DNA of 64,000 nucleotides. Origin: Chryseobacterium sp. ISL-6. Lineage in GTDB: Bacteria > Bacteroidota > Bacteroidia > Flavobacteriales > Weeksellaceae. The translations under genes were made by a program, and so were the position numbers. Positions 1 to 9,439 of the stretch are shown in pieces. The stretch is taken from the NCBI RefSeq assembly GCF_018613715.1, contig NZ_JAGGPT010000001.1, forward strand, positions 547,919 through 611,918. The letters are read 5' to 3'. Below the pieces are notes generated by a model. It saw only the letters and a program-made list of their open reading frames with translations, did no database searches and was not told the DNA's origin. Position 1 is the stretch's first letter. The number at the start of each line of letters is the position of its first letter.

Positions 1-12
1 AAGCAACAAGAT

Positions 13-2490
13 ATGTCTGAAAAGGGCAAAATTCTATCTAAACCCCGTATATTTTTCGGGCTTACTTTCATACTTTTTTCTGTCGTCCTTATTTTCTCTT
101 TCATTTCTTATTTAATGAATTGGAAAGCTGATCAAAGTCAGGCTGGAACAATGATGGATAAAAGCATACAATCTTCAAATGTTTTTGGCAAAGTTGGAGA
201 TTGGTTAGGAAACATTTTTATATTTGAAAGTATTGGTGTAGCCTCTTTTATCATTGCATTTTTATTTTTAGTGGTTGGAACATTAATTTTAAAAAAGAAA
301 ATATTCAAACCTTGGAAAACCATAGGACATTCTTTGTTTTTCATTTGCTGGGTTCCCATTTTCATGGGTGCCATTACAAAAGGTCAAGGTGTTTTAGGTG
401 GAGTTTATGGTTATCAGATCATGGATTCTCTTAATGCAATTATAGGAACAGTAGGGCTTTGGTTGGTATTGGCTTCAAGTATTGCATTATATTTTATTTT
501 GGAATTCAATCTTCGTCCTAGCTCTATTAAAGCTAAATTAAATAACATCAATGAAAATACAATAGGAAAAGTAAGATCAATGATGCCTAGTTCAGATGAA
601 AACTTTGAAGCAGACGAAGAACTGGAAGAGGAGGTTACTGAAGATCACCCAAATATTTCGGTTACTGACACAACAGTCTCTGCTAAGGCTCAGGAGCCTG
701 TAAATGTACCCAAAGGTTTTCCGGATGTTCCAGTATCAACAAATCTTGAAACTATTGCCACCCCTAACCATACTTCATTTGAAGGAGATGAGGATCTTTC
801 TAAATCACTTAATTTAAATCTTAACACCAAACCTACAATACCGGTTTCAACACCTGAACAGGCATTTGATATTAAACCAACTACACAAGATGATATCAAA
901 TTTAATGTTGAGATAGCTCCAGTAATTGATGTTTTAGATGATACAGAAAAGAAATCTCAAGAACTTATCGAGAAGCATGGTCTTTATGATCATAAACTGG
1001 ATCTTCCTAATTTCCAAATGCCAACGGTGGAACTGTTAAAGGATTACGGGAATGAGGAAATCTCTATTAATAAAGAGGAGTTAGAAGAAAATAAAAATAA
1101 GATTGTTGGTCTGTTAAAAAACTTCAACGTAGGTATCGCTGAAATAAAAGCGACGATTGGTCCAACCGTTACTTTATATGAAATTGTTCCGGAAGCAGGA
1201 ATCAGAGTAGCGGCTATTAAAAAATTACAGGATGATATTGCTTTGAATCTTTCGGCATTGGGAATCAGAATTATTGCTCCGATGCCAGGAAAGGGAACAA
1301 TTGGAATTGAAGTGCCAAGAAAGAACCCTACTATGGTTTCTATGCGTTCTGTAATTGCATCACATAAATTCCAGAATACAGATATGGATTTACCTGTGGT
1401 TTTCGGGAAAACAATTTCCAACGAAATCTTCATGGCTGACTTATCCAAAATGCCTCACTTACTAATGGCAGGTGCAACAGGACAGGGTAAATCAGTAGGT
1501 ATTAATGCTATTCTTACTTCACTACTATATAAGAAACACCCTAGTGAATTGAAATTCGTGATGGTGGATCCGAAGAAAGTGGAACTCTCTTTATACTCTA
1601 AAATAGAGAGACATTATTTAGCGAAACTTCCTGATACGGACGATGCAATCATTACAGATACCAATAAGGTGATCAATACTCTGAACTCTCTTTGTGTTGA
1701 GATGGATAACCGATATGATTTACTGAAAAATGCTTTCTGTAAAAATTTAAAAGAATACAATAAAAAATTTGCTGAAAGAAAATTGAACCCTGAAAACGGA
1801 CATCGTTATTTACCTTATATTGTCTTGGTAGTTGACGAGTTTGCAGATTTAATTATGACCGCAGGAAAAGAAGTAGAATTACCAATTGCAAGATTGGCGC
1901 AGCTGGCAAGAGCTGTAGGCATTCACCTTATTGTTGCTACTCAAAGACCTTCCGTAAATGTAATTACAGGGATGATTAAAGCTAATTTCCCTGCAAGAGC
2001 AGCATTTAGAGTAATTTCAAGTGTAGATTCCAGAACGATCTTAGACTCTACTGGAGCAGATCAGCTGATAGGAAAAGGGGATATGCTTTATTTTAATGGA
2101 AATGAAATTTTAAGACTTCAATGTGCATTTGTTGATACTCCTGAAGTAGAAAGAATAGCTGAATTTATTGGTGAACAAAAGGGATATGCTTCTGCATTTT
2201 TACTTCCTGAATATGTTTCTGAAGATTCAACAAGTACAGTGGGCACTTTCGATCCCAATGAAAAAGATGCGTTATTTGAAGAAGCAGCAAGAATTATTGT
2301 TTCAACACAACAAGGTTCCACTTCTATGCTTCAGAGACAATTGAAGTTAGGATATAACAGAGCCGGAAGAATTATGGACCAGCTTGAGGCTAGTGGTATC
2401 GTAGGTGGATTTAATGGAGCTAAAGCAAGAGAGGTTATTATTAGTGACCTTCATTCTTTGGAACAGTTTTTGGAAGATCTGCGTAAATAA
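13..2490 (+). CDS. ftsK: DNA translocase FtsK/SpoIIIE
   Basis: Membrane-anchored, ATP-driven DNA pump that clears and positions chromosome dimers at the division septum. Four hydrophobic segments lie in the first ~165 residues (about 12-34, 73-94, 103-120, 140-163). An acidic, low-complexity linker follows to ~330, then the RecA-like motor with Walker A GATGQGKS near residue 487 and Walker B LVVDEFADL near 606. The last ~65 residues form the winged-helix gamma domain that reads KOPS-like sites (around RQLKLGYNRAGRIMDQLE). At 825 residues it is a compact FtsK, the normal size in Flavobacteriia. The lolA-like and lptF-like genes follow on the same strand 69 and 66 nt apart, an order common in this class. 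Assignment is secure. Confidence 0.97.
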   Translation: MSEKGKILSKPRIFFGLTFILFSVVLIFSFISYLMNWKADQSQAGTMMDKSIQSSNVFGKVGDWLGNIFIFESIGVASFIIAFLFLVVGTLILKKKIFKPWKTIGHSLFFICWVPIFMGAITKGQGVLGGVYGYQIMDSLNAIIGTVGLWLVLASSIALYFILEFNLRPSSIKAKLNNINENTIGKVRSMMPSSDENFEADEELEEEVTEDHPNISVTDTTVSAKAQEPVNVPKGFPDVPVSTNLETIATPNHTSFEGDEDLSKSLNLNLNTKPTIPVSTPEQAFDIKPTTQDDIKFNVEIAPVIDVLDDTEKKSQELIEKHGLYDHKLDLPNFQMPTVELLKDYGNEEISINKEELEENKNKIVGLLKNFNVGIAEIKATIGPTVTLYEIVPEAGIRVAAIKKLQDDIALNLSALGIRIIAPMPGKGTIGIEVPRKNPTMVSMRSVIASHKFQNTDMDLPVVFGKTISNEIFMADLSKMPHLLMAGATGQGKSVGINAILTSLLYKKHPSELKFVMVDPKKVELSLYSKIERHYLAKLPDTDDAIITDTNKVINTLNSLCVEMDNRYDLLKNAFCKNLKEYNKKFAERKLNPENGHRYLPYIVLVVDEFADLIMTAGKEVELPIARLAQLARAVGIHLIVATQRPSVNVITGMIKANFPARAAFRVISSVDSRTILDSTGADQLIGKGDMLYFNGNEILRLQCAFVDTPEVERIAEFIGEQKGYASAFLLPEYVSEDSTSTVGTFDPNEKDALFEEAARIIVSTQQGSTSMLQRQLKLGYNRAGRIMDQLEASGIVGGFNGAKAREVIISDLHSLEQFLEDLRK

Positions 2491-2559
2491 AGGGAAAACA
2501 CCCTGTGCTGTTTAACTTTTTAAACAGGAAAATGTCTAAAGATTAATAAAAGTAAAAAA

Positions 2560-3207
2560 ATGAAAAGTATTATCTCAAAAATTATATTAGGAGGATTTGT
2601 GGTAGGGGCTGTTGGTTTATCTAATGCACAGAAGATAGATGCAAAAGCGAAAAAGATATTAGATGATATAACTGCTAACTATAAATCCAAAAAAAACACC
2701 TATTTCAAATTTTCTTTTGGAAGCGGTGTTAATGGACAAGTTGCTAAAACTGAGCCTGGAATTTATTATTCTGCAGGCGATAAATATAAATTGAAGATCA
2801 TGGATACGGAGCAGGTGTTCGATGGGAGTAAAATATATAATATCAATGCAGATGATATGGAGGTAACCATTGCCAAGCCTAATGGAAGTGGCACCATGTT
2901 CTCCCCCATCAATTATCTTTCCACTTATAGAAATGATTACAATGTAGCCTATGGTGGTAAGAAAATCGTAAACGGTGTAAGTACAGACCTTATTAAGTTA
3001 ACACCTGTTAAACCAAACGGTCTAAGTTATGTCTATCTATTTGTAGATTCTGCAAAGAAACAGATGGTGAAACTGGAACAACATGGAAATAATAAAGACG
3101 TTGCTGTAATTGCTATTAAAGAATACAAAGAAAATCAGGAATTAGATCCTAATATGTTTGTTTTCGATAAGAATAAATTTAAAAATTACGTCATTACAGA
3201 ATTGTAA
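2560..3207 (+). CDS. lolA: LolA-like outer-membrane lipoprotein carrier
   Basis: Periplasmic chaperone of the LolA family, which carries lipoproteins from the inner to the outer membrane. The 215-residue product starts with a Sec signal peptide of about 23 residues (basic MKSIISK, then a hydrophobic stretch ending at SNAQ). The mature part is the expected single domain of about 190 residues, with alternating beta-strand-like segments and the family features YYSAGDKYKL and GSKIYNINADD. It lies between ftsK and an LptF/G permease, a conserved Flavobacteriia neighbourhood that supports an envelope-biogenesis role. A terminator follows at 3230-3258. The family is recognised from overall pattern and context; sequence conservation in LolA is weak. 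Confidence 0.85.
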   Translation: MKSIISKIILGGFVVGAVGLSNAQKIDAKAKKILDDITANYKSKKNTYFKFSFGSGVNGQVAKTEPGIYYSAGDKYKLKIMDTEQVFDGSKIYNINADDMEVTIAKPNGSGTMFSPINYLSTYRNDYNVAYGGKKIVNGVSTDLIKLTPVKPNGLSYVYLFVDSAKKQMVKLEQHGNNKDVAVIAIKEYKENQELDPNMFVFDKNKFKNYVITEL

Positions 3208-3229
3208 TTTAAAAAAGTAATAAAATGTA

Positions 3230-3258
3230 AAGTCACAAAGTAAACTTTGTGGCTTTTT
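3230..3258 (+). terminator. Rho-independent terminator after lolA
   Basis: An 11-bp stem (AAGTCACAAAG at 3230-3240 with CTTTGTGGCTT at 3245-3255, one G-T wobble) has a 4-nt loop and a T-run. It separates lolA from the permease gene. Confidence 0.8.
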
Positions 3259-3273
3259 GATTAATTTTGGCGA

Positions 3274-4731
3274 ATGTTAAAAATACTAGACCGATATATT
3301 ATAAAAACCTTTTTCGGACCATTTTTCTTTATATTCAGTGTATTGTTTTTCATATTTATTGTAAACATTATCTGGGTTCAATTAGGGCAATTTATGGGAA
3401 AAGGATTAAGCTACTGGCAAATCCTTAAACTTCTTTTTTATCTCGGAGTAAGCGTTATCAGTATGGTATTACCGCTTACTATTCTTTTGGCGAGTATTAT
3501 GTCCTTCGGGGAATTCGGGGAACGCTATGAACTTGCTGCTATGAAAGCAGCCGGAATCTCTTTAACCAGAGTTATGGTCCCTCTTTTAGGGGTAACTGCC
3601 CTATTGTCCATAATGCTTTTCTTCTTCTCTAATAATATCATTCCGGACTTCCAAAGGAAGGCCAAGAATATGCTTTTTAACATTGCTCAGACAAAACCGG
3701 CCCTTAACTTTACTCCGGGACAGTTTATCGATCAGATCCCAGGATATATGGTAAAGTTTGATAAAATTCAGGGAGAAAATGGTGAAAATATCGAGGGCGT
3801 TTTTATTCACAGAAAAGCCAGTACTTTTGAAAATCAACAATCTATTGTAGCGGAAAAAGGAAAATTTATTCCTGCTGCTAATAAAAACTATCTGAAGCTT
3901 GTTTTATACAACGGATATGTATTTGAAGATAACTTTGCAGGTAAGGGAGAAGCTGTAAGATTAAAACAGCCTGATCAAGCCATCAAATTTGACACATTGG
4001 TTTCTCACTTTGACATTAGTGAGATCATTAATAAAGCAATTGAAGAAGAACAAATCACAGATGATTACCGTTTCCAGACTTTTAATCAACTGAATAAGAC
4101 CATTGATCTTAATAAAAAAGATAATGACAAATTTTTCACTACCATAACAGGTGATGTTTTGAATCAGACCAATTCTGTGGTTACCTATATGGATAAAAAT
4201 AATAAATCCAAGGCTCCGGTTAAACAGCAGTTAAAGTTGGATACTGTAAAGGTTAATAAAAGAATGGAGATCATTTATAATGCCTACAATCGTTTGGAAA
4301 ATTTAAAATCAACTCTTGACGGGAAAACAAATGATTTTAAACCTAATGTTAAATATTTCAGTAAAATCGTTATTTATCAGCAAAGGATACTCTCCTATTC
4401 GTTTACATGTATCATATTCTTTCTGATTGGCGCCAGCTTAGGTTCTATCATCAGAAAAGGAGGAATGGGTCTTCCTGTCATTATTGCGATTGTCATATTT
4501 ATCATTTTCTATGTAATTAATGTGGGTATGGAAAACCTTGCCTGGGCGGGCACCTTAAATCCTTATCTGGCTGCATGGCTTCCTAATATTATACTTTTCC
4601 CATTTGGAGTGATCATGACCTATAAAGCACTTACAGATTCACAGTTATTTGATGCTGAGAAATACAAAGCATTACTCAAACCTATTACAAAACGATTCTC
4701 AAAAAATAAAGAACATAAGAGATACCAATAA
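3274..4731 (+). CDS. LptF/LptG family permease (YjgP/YjgQ)
   Basis: Inner-membrane permease subunit of the LPS exporter LptB2FG, which extracts lipopolysaccharide from the inner membrane and passes it to the periplasmic bridge. The 485-residue protein has the family layout: three N-terminal transmembrane helices (about 10-35, 50-78, 98-120), a periplasmic beta-rich domain, and three C-terminal helices from ~372. The region at 80-95 (GERYELAAMKAAGISLTRVM) is the conserved coupling-helix motif that contacts LptB. LptF and LptG cannot be told apart from this sequence alone, so no symbol is given. The central domain is longer than in Proteobacteria, as usual in Bacteroidota. A strong terminator at 4736-4762 ends the unit. 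Confidence 0.92.
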   Translation: MLKILDRYIIKTFFGPFFFIFSVLFFIFIVNIIWVQLGQFMGKGLSYWQILKLLFYLGVSVISMVLPLTILLASIMSFGEFGERYELAAMKAAGISLTRVMVPLLGVTALLSIMLFFFSNNIIPDFQRKAKNMLFNIAQTKPALNFTPGQFIDQIPGYMVKFDKIQGENGENIEGVFIHRKASTFENQQSIVAEKGKFIPAANKNYLKLVLYNGYVFEDNFAGKGEAVRLKQPDQAIKFDTLVSHFDISEIINKAIEEEQITDDYRFQTFNQLNKTIDLNKKDNDKFFTTITGDVLNQTNSVVTYMDKNNKSKAPVKQQLKLDTVKVNKRMEIIYNAYNRLENLKSTLDGKTNDFKPNVKYFSKIVIYQQRILSYSFTCIIFFLIGASLGSIIRKGGMGLPVIIAIVIFIIFYVINVGMENLAWAGTLNPYLAAWLPNIILFPFGVIMTYKALTDSQLFDAEKYKALLKPITKRFSKNKEHKRYQ

Positions 4732-4735
4732 TAAA

Positions 4736-4762
4736 AAGATCCGGAATTACCGGATCTTTTTT
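4736..4762 (+). terminator. Terminator after LptF/G gene
   Basis: A perfect 9-bp stem AAGATCCGG/CCGGATCTT with loop AATTA is followed by a run of six T. Confidence 0.9.
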
Positions 4763-4858
4763 ATTTTAATTTTTAAATTTACATATGAAATAAGATGATA
4801 AATGAATCTAGTAGACAGGGAAAAATTTCTGAGTCCTTTAATCTTAAATTATCTTTAT

Positions 4859-5509
4859 ATGAAACTCCTATTTCTTATACTTAGCCTGGCATTTATTTTT
4901 TCGTGTAAAAAAGAAACCAATAAAATTCCTGTAAAAAATACTGATTCTTCAGATACATTAACTTCCAACCATAAAAGGGATTCTTCAACGGTGAATAATA
5001 AGTTGTTAACCATTGAGGACATCAGAAAGGAATATTATACGATAAACAAGCAATTAAATAAGAAAGAACTTGATTCGGTAAGCTTTGATTATAATTGTAA
5101 TAATGAAAGATCAGGAACAGTCACTTTTTTTTCCGATCAGAGTGGGCTTAAAATAATAAAACACTTTTATGCAGAGTACAGTCATTTTTCTTCCGTTGAA
5201 AGTTATTTCATTAAAGACAATACGCTGTTTTTTATTTTTAAGGAAGACACTTCATGGAATTTTGATGGTGGAACACCTGAAAAGCCAGAAACAAAAGATG
5301 ATATTATTGAACAGCGTATTTATTTACAAAATAGCAAACCTATTAAATGTTTTGAAAAAAGATATACTATACGCTCAAAGGAATCTACCCGTCCCGATAT
5401 TGATAAAATTGCCAATAAGGAAATACCATGCTCAGCTGATGAGTTATTGAGTACCTATCAGCAGCTCTTAAAAAACAAAGAAAAGAGAGGCGAAATTAAA
5501 TGTCTGTAA
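4859..5509 (+). CDS. Hypothetical lipoprotein
   Basis: Unrecognised lipoprotein of 216 residues. The start is placed at the ATG at 4859 because it opens directly into a lipoprotein signal peptide (MKLLFLILSLAFIFSC, cysteine 16 as the lipidation site). The ATG at 4802 would put 19 unrelated residues before it. The mature part is polar and lysine-rich, with a Ser/Thr-rich linker after the cysteine and no known domain. It is convergent with frr and preceded by the lptF terminator, so it is probably a single-gene unit. Confidence 0.65.
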   Translation: MKLLFLILSLAFIFSCKKETNKIPVKNTDSSDTLTSNHKRDSSTVNNKLLTIEDIRKEYYTINKQLNKKELDSVSFDYNCNNERSGTVTFFSDQSGLKIIKHFYAEYSHFSSVESYFIKDNTLFFIFKEDTSWNFDGGTPEKPETKDDIIEQRIYLQNSKPIKCFEKRYTIRSKESTRPDIDKIANKEIPCSADELLSTYQQLLKNKEKRGEIKCL

Positions 5510-5554
5510 AAAAGAAACTATTGATCCATCGCTTTCCCCTTATAGATTTTTACA

Positions 5555-5590
5555 AAAAAGAAGCTGCCCAATCAGACAGCTTCTCTTATA
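5555..5590 (-). terminator. Terminator for pyrH-frr unit
   Basis: Stem GAAGCTG (5560-5566) / CAGCTTC (5577-5583). On the minus strand it is followed by a T-run (the A-run at 5554-5559). It lies between the convergent lipoprotein gene and frr. Confidence 0.75.
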
Positions 5591-5610
5591 TTATTTAAAA
5601 AAACTAAAAA

Positions 5611-6165
5611 TTATACTTTCATAATTTCAGCTTCTTTTGTTTTTAAATGGTCATCACAAGCTTTTACATACTTGTCTGTTAACGATTGAATATCATCTTC
5701 AATCCCTTTGATAACATCTTCAGAAACGCCTTCAAGTCTTTTAAGTTCTTTCAAACCATCCTGTCTTGCATTTCTTACAACAATCTTTGTTTGTTCTGTT
5801 TCTCCTTTAGCTTGTTTTGCCAAATCTCTCCTTCTCTCCTCTGTTAAAGGCGGAACATTCAAAATAATATTTTCCCCGTTATTAGAAGGTGCAAAACCCA
5901 AGTTAGAATTAATAATAGCTTTTTCAATAGCACCGATAGCCGTTCTGTCCCAAGGTTGAATAGAAATTGTCATTGCATCCGGAACTGAAACGTTTGCTAC
6001 CTGGTTAATAGGAGTTGGAGCACCATAATATTCTACCATAACATCCTGAACCATTGACGTAGAAGCACGTCCTGCTCTGATTCTTTGAAATGCATGCTCC
6101 AAATGTTTAATAGCTGCGTCCATGTCCTGATTTACAGACTCTACTATAAGATCTAATTCTTCCAT
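5611..6165 (-). CDS. frr: Ribosome recycling factor
   Basis: Splits post-termination ribosomes together with EF-G. The 184-residue length matches the family (about 185). The start is at 6165, at MEELDLIVES; the longer frame would add ten residues absent from the family. Typical signatures are IKHLEHAFQRIRAGRAS near the N-terminus and LTEERRRDLAKQAKGE in the middle. It lies downstream of pyrH on the same strand, the near-universal pyrH-frr order, with about 140 nt between them. A terminator at 5555-5590 closes the unit. Confidence 0.98.
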   Translation of the reverse strand: MEELDLIVESVNQDMDAAIKHLEHAFQRIRAGRASTSMVQDVMVEYYGAPTPINQVANVSVPDAMTISIQPWDRTAIGAIEKAIINSNLGFAPSNNGENIILNVPPLTEERRRDLAKQAKGETEQTKIVVRNARQDGLKELKRLEGVSEDVIKGIEDDIQSLTDKYVKACDDHLKTKEAEIMKV

Positions 6166-6307
6166 TATATAATAAAAATTTGATAGGTTACACAAAATTA
6201 TAAATGATAATTGATAAGTTACAAATGATAATTAATAGTAGTGACTAATCATCTTTAAGCCCTTGAATCTTGTAATATTTAATTGCCTAAATCCTACTAT
6301 CGCTTAA

Positions 6308-7015
6308 TTACAAATCAACTAAAGTACCAACATTTTCTCCGTCTACGATTTTTCCTAAATTACCATCCTTATTCATATCAAAAACAATAATCGGTAATTT
6401 ATTTTCATGACTTAAAGTAAATGCAGTCATATCCATCACTTTAAGGTTTTTTTCAAAAACTTCATCGAAAGATAAAGAATTATATTTTACAGCGTTTACA
6501 TTTTTTTCAGGATCACTATCGTAAATTCCATCTACTCTTGTTCCCTTTAAAATGACATCAGCACCAATTTCAATTGCTCTCAATGTTGCTGCGGTATCTG
6601 TTGTAAAATAAGGGTTTCCAGTGCCAGCTCCAAAAATAACAACTCTCCCCTTTTCTAGGTGTCTTACGGCACGTCTTTTAATAAAAGGTTCAGCTACTTT
6701 ATCCATCTCAATAGCTGACTGAAGTCTTGTTTTGATTCCGACATCTTCCAAAGCACCCTGTAGAGCCATTCCATTGATTACTGTTGCCAGCATCCCCATA
6801 TAGTCACCCTGTACCCTGTCCATCCCTTTTGCAGCACCTGCTACTCCACGGAATATATTTCCTCCTCCAATTACAATGGCAACTTCACAACCTTTATCTA
6901 CTACTTTTTTTATTTCAACAGCATATTCCTGTAGCCTGTCATTATCAATACCATATTGTCTATTCCCCATTAAGGCTTCACCACTAAGTTTTAGAAGGAT
7001 TCTTTTATATTTCAT
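6308..7015 (-). CDS. pyrH: UMP kinase
   Basis: Phosphorylates UMP to UDP with ATP, the committed step to all pyrimidine nucleotides; cytosolic hexamer of the amino-acid-kinase fold. The product is 235 residues, the usual size. Visible signatures are KLSGEALMG at the N-terminus (phosphate binding), [11 protein letters not shown], and the acceptor/ATP region [17 protein letters not shown]. It forms a two-gene unit with frr downstream. Confidence 0.98.
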   Translation of the reverse strand: MKYKRILLKLSGEALMGNRQYGIDNDRLQEYAVEIKKVVDKGCEVAIVIGGGNIFRGVAGAAKGMDRVQGDYMGMLATVINGMALQGALEDVGIKTRLQSAIEMDKVAEPFIKRRAVRHLEKGRVVIFGAGTGNPYFTTDTAATLRAIEIGADVILKGTRVDGIYDSDPEKNVNAVKYNSLSFDEVFEKNLKVMDMTAFTLSHENKLPIIVFDMNKDGNLGKIVDGENVGTLVDL

Positions 7016-7136
7016 TTTTAATTTTTAATAACTTTTTTAATAGGGCTTATTTCCCTGAAATTTGATTTTGCAAATATAATCATTAAAAATATTGGAGAAA
7101 GAAAAATATTTAGCTGTAAATAATGTGGGAAATATT

Positions 7137-7165
7137 TTGACAACTACAAAAAAGGATTATTTTTG
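7137..7165 (+). promoter_or_regulatory. Bacteroidota-type promoter for porQ
   Basis: TTG at 7137-7139 (within TTTTG), an 18-nt spacer, then TATTTTTG at 7158-7165. This is a close match to the Bacteroidota sigma-ABfr consensus TTTG...TAnnTTTG and predicts a start point near 7171, about 13 nt before the TTG start codon. Confidence 0.7.
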
Positions 7166-7183
7166 CAATAATTATAAACTGAA

Positions 7184-8173
7184 TTGAAGAAAATTATCAT
7201 TCTTTCATTATTTCTGTCAGGAATTGTTTCTTTTGCACAAACGGGAACAAATGTTTATCCATTCTTAAACATTCCCGTATCTGCCAGACAAGCTGCATTA
7301 GGTGGCGATGCAATTACTATAAGAGATTATGATGTTTCCTTTGCTATTGCAAATCCGGCTTTACTTAATAAGGACTCAGACAAACAGCTTTCTGTGAACG
7401 GAGCTGCGTACCTCGCAGATTCTAAATATGGAACTATTGCTTTTGCTAAAGACTTTGATAATGGCCATATGGCTACGATCAATGCTCGATATATGAGCTA
7501 TGGTGATATCCCCAGAACAGATGAAAGTGGTTTTGAAAATGGGCAATTCACGGCTTCTGATGTTGCTGTAGGTGCAGGTTATGCTTATCAGTTTGAAGAA
7601 GACTGGACAATTGGAGGTGGAATTAATTTTATCACTTCAAAAATTGATACTTATACTTCATCAGCGCTTTCAGGTACTGCAGGGATAACGTATCATAATA
7701 AGAAAAATAAAGAAGTCGTTTCCCTTGTTGCCAGAAATTTCGGATACCAGTTTAAATCCTTTAATGGAACAAGAGAAGATCTTCCGTTCCGTATCGATTT
7801 AGGATACACCAAAATATTAAAGGCAATTCCTCTTGCTATTACGATTACGGCACACGATTTACAACAATTCGATATCTCTTCACAGTTTAATGTAGACGGC
7901 CAGGAAGTTAATGTAGGAAGAAAAATTGCTGATCACTTTTCAATAGGCGCTGAGTTATTCCCTGAAAAGAACTTTAACATCCGACTGGGATATAATGTAA
8001 AAAGAGGTAATGAACTTGCTGTAGCAGACCAAAGAAACTTCTCTGGTTTATCTGGTGGATTTGGAATTAAGATTTCAAAATTCCGAATTGACTATGCACA
8101 TGTAAGGTATCATAACTCTTCTAATGTGAATCAAATAGGAATCTCTATGGACCTTAGCGGACACCGCTACTAA
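7184..8173 (+). CDS. porQ: Type IX secretion system protein PorQ
   Basis: Outer-membrane beta-barrel protein of the PorV/PorQ (FadL-like) family, needed in the type IX secretion system that exports and anchors CTD-bearing proteins in Bacteroidota. The 329-residue product has a signal peptide (residues 1-19, ending FAQ), followed by the family opening YPFLNIPVSARQAALGGDA, then repeated amphipathic beta-strands to the aromatic C-terminus. The start codon is TTG at 7184, supported by the promoter just upstream and by the signal peptide beginning there. The porQ-cmk order is widely conserved in Bacteroidota. The other T9SS genes are not in this window. Confidence 0.9.
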   Translation: MKKIIILSLFLSGIVSFAQTGTNVYPFLNIPVSARQAALGGDAITIRDYDVSFAIANPALLNKDSDKQLSVNGAAYLADSKYGTIAFAKDFDNGHMATINARYMSYGDIPRTDESGFENGQFTASDVAVGAGYAYQFEEDWTIGGGINFITSKIDTYTSSALSGTAGITYHNKKNKEVVSLVARNFGYQFKSFNGTREDLPFRIDLGYTKILKAIPLAITITAHDLQQFDISSQFNVDGQEVNVGRKIADHFSIGAELFPEKNFNIRLGYNVKRGNELAVADQRNFSGLSGGFGIKISKFRIDYAHVRYHNSSNVNQIGISMDLSGHRY

Positions 8174-8237
8174 AACTTTTTCAACATTTAATTTTCCATT
8201 TCCTTGATTTTTTAAAAAAAATCTTGAAATTTGTGGT

Positions 8238-8912
8238 ATGAAAAAACCAGTAATAGCTATCGATGGGTACTCGTCTACCGGAAAAAGTTCAATATCAAAG
8301 GTCATTGCTGACAAATTGGGGCTTATTCATTTAGATACAGGGGCGCTTTATAGAGGAGTTACCTGGTTTGCTTTGCAAAATTGTAAGAACGAAAATGGTT
8401 CTATAGACCTAAACCTACTCTTTTCATCGTTACATAAAATTCATTTGGAATTTAAAAATAACAATGGTGAACTTGTTCTTTACCTTAATCATAATGATAT
8501 TTCGAAAGAGATACGTAGCAATGAAGTTTCCGATAATGTAAGTCTTGTTGCCAAGCAAAAAGAAGTACGTGATTTTCTATTGCAATCACAACGATCTATT
8601 GCCGAAAAAGGCGGAGTTATAATGGATGGCAGAGATATCGGAACTATTGTCTTACCTGATGCTGATTTTAAATTTTTCCTGACAGCCAGTATTGATGAAA
8701 GAACAAAAAGAAGATATAATGAACTTTTAAGTTTAGATATAGAAGCTAATGAGCAGCAGGTAAAGGAAAATCTTATCGAAAGAGATAAAATAGACAGTGA
8801 GAGGGAGATTGCGCCATTAAAAAAAGCGGAAGACGCTATTATCATTGACAATACAGAACTTTCCAAAAAGGAAACTATTGAGGCGATACTGGCCTATATC
8901 AGAAAGATTTAA
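8238..8912 (+). CDS. cmk: (d)CMP kinase
   Basis: Transfers phosphate from ATP to CMP or dCMP in the cytosol. The 224 residues match the family. The P-loop DGYSSTGKSS is at residues 8-17, and HLDTGALYRG follows at about 35-44. The DGRDIGT motif contacts the nucleotide, and a C-terminal arginine-rich lid begins near DERTKRRYNEL. The gene begins 64 nt after porQ and is probably co-transcribed with it. Confidence 0.97.
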   Translation: MKKPVIAIDGYSSTGKSSISKVIADKLGLIHLDTGALYRGVTWFALQNCKNENGSIDLNLLFSSLHKIHLEFKNNNGELVLYLNHNDISKEIRSNEVSDNVSLVAKQKEVRDFLLQSQRSIAEKGGVIMDGRDIGTIVLPDADFKFFLTASIDERTKRRYNELLSLDIEANEQQVKENLIERDKIDSEREIAPLKKAEDAIIIDNTELSKKETIEAILAYIRKI

Positions 8913-9008
8913 CAATATTTAATAAGAACAATCCGTCATTTGGTATATTAATTGTAATATTTATCACAGTAAAAAACTAATATTATTAACTATTAAAAAA
9001 AACAAGAA

Positions 9009-9356
9009 ATGTCAAGAAAAGGAAACAATACAGCAGGTATATTAGCAGGTCTTCTTGCAGGTGCAGCAGCGGGTGTAGTACTGGGAATGCTTTACGCACC
9101 GGAAGAAGGAAAAGAAACTAGAAAAAAAATAAAGACTAAAGCTAACGATCTTAAAGATCAGGCTAAAAGCAAGTACGGAGAAGTTTCTGAAAGAGTAAAA
9201 GATCAGTATGGTAATATATCTTCTACCTTCAAAGAAACAGCAAATAGTGTTGCTCACACCGTAAAAGATGGATACGACAAATATAAAGATCAGATTGTTT
9301 CTAAAACTACTGATGTAGTAAAAGATGTAGAAGCAGAATTGAACGATCTTAAATAG
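9009..9356 (+). CDS. YtxH domain-containing protein
   Basis: Small protein of 115 residues with the YtxH signature. One N-terminal transmembrane segment (about 10-30) carries a glycine/alanine zipper (AGLLAGAAAGVVLGMLYAPEEGKETR), and a long lysine-rich amphipathic helix follows. In other bacteria YtxH proteins are general-stress or envelope-associated proteins of unclear role. It heads a three-gene cluster with a holin-like protein and an unknown protein, a grouping common in Flavobacteriia. A hairpin terminator at 9387-9419 lies between it and the next gene, so it may also be expressed alone at a higher level. Confidence 0.85.
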   Translation: MSRKGNNTAGILAGLLAGAAAGVVLGMLYAPEEGKETRKKIKTKANDLKDQAKSKYGEVSERVKDQYGNISSTFKETANSVAHTVKDGYDKYKDQIVSKTTDVVKDVEAELNDLK

Positions 9357-9386
9357 TAATAATTTTCAATTAATTTTTAAATTATG

Positions 9387-9419
9387 AAAGGGACTTTTTG
9401 CATTAAAGTTCCTTTTTTT
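9387..9419 (+). terminator. Terminator after YtxH gene
   Basis: Stem AAAGGGACTTT (9387-9397) / AAAGTTCCTTT (9405-9415), one wobble, running into seven T. Confidence 0.8.
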
Positions 9420-9439
9420 GTAACTTTAAAAAAAAACAG

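Noticed and set aside
1044-1448. Long open frame on the minus strand inside ftsK (and many similar frames inside other genes)
   Set aside because: It lies wholly within a strongly supported gene, has no signal peptide or motif, and reflects codon bias of the sense strand.
3262-3269. TAATTTTG as promoter of the LptF/G gene
   Set aside because: It matches TAnnTTTG but lies only 4 nt before the ATG with no TTTG at the right distance, and is probably chance in AT-rich DNA.
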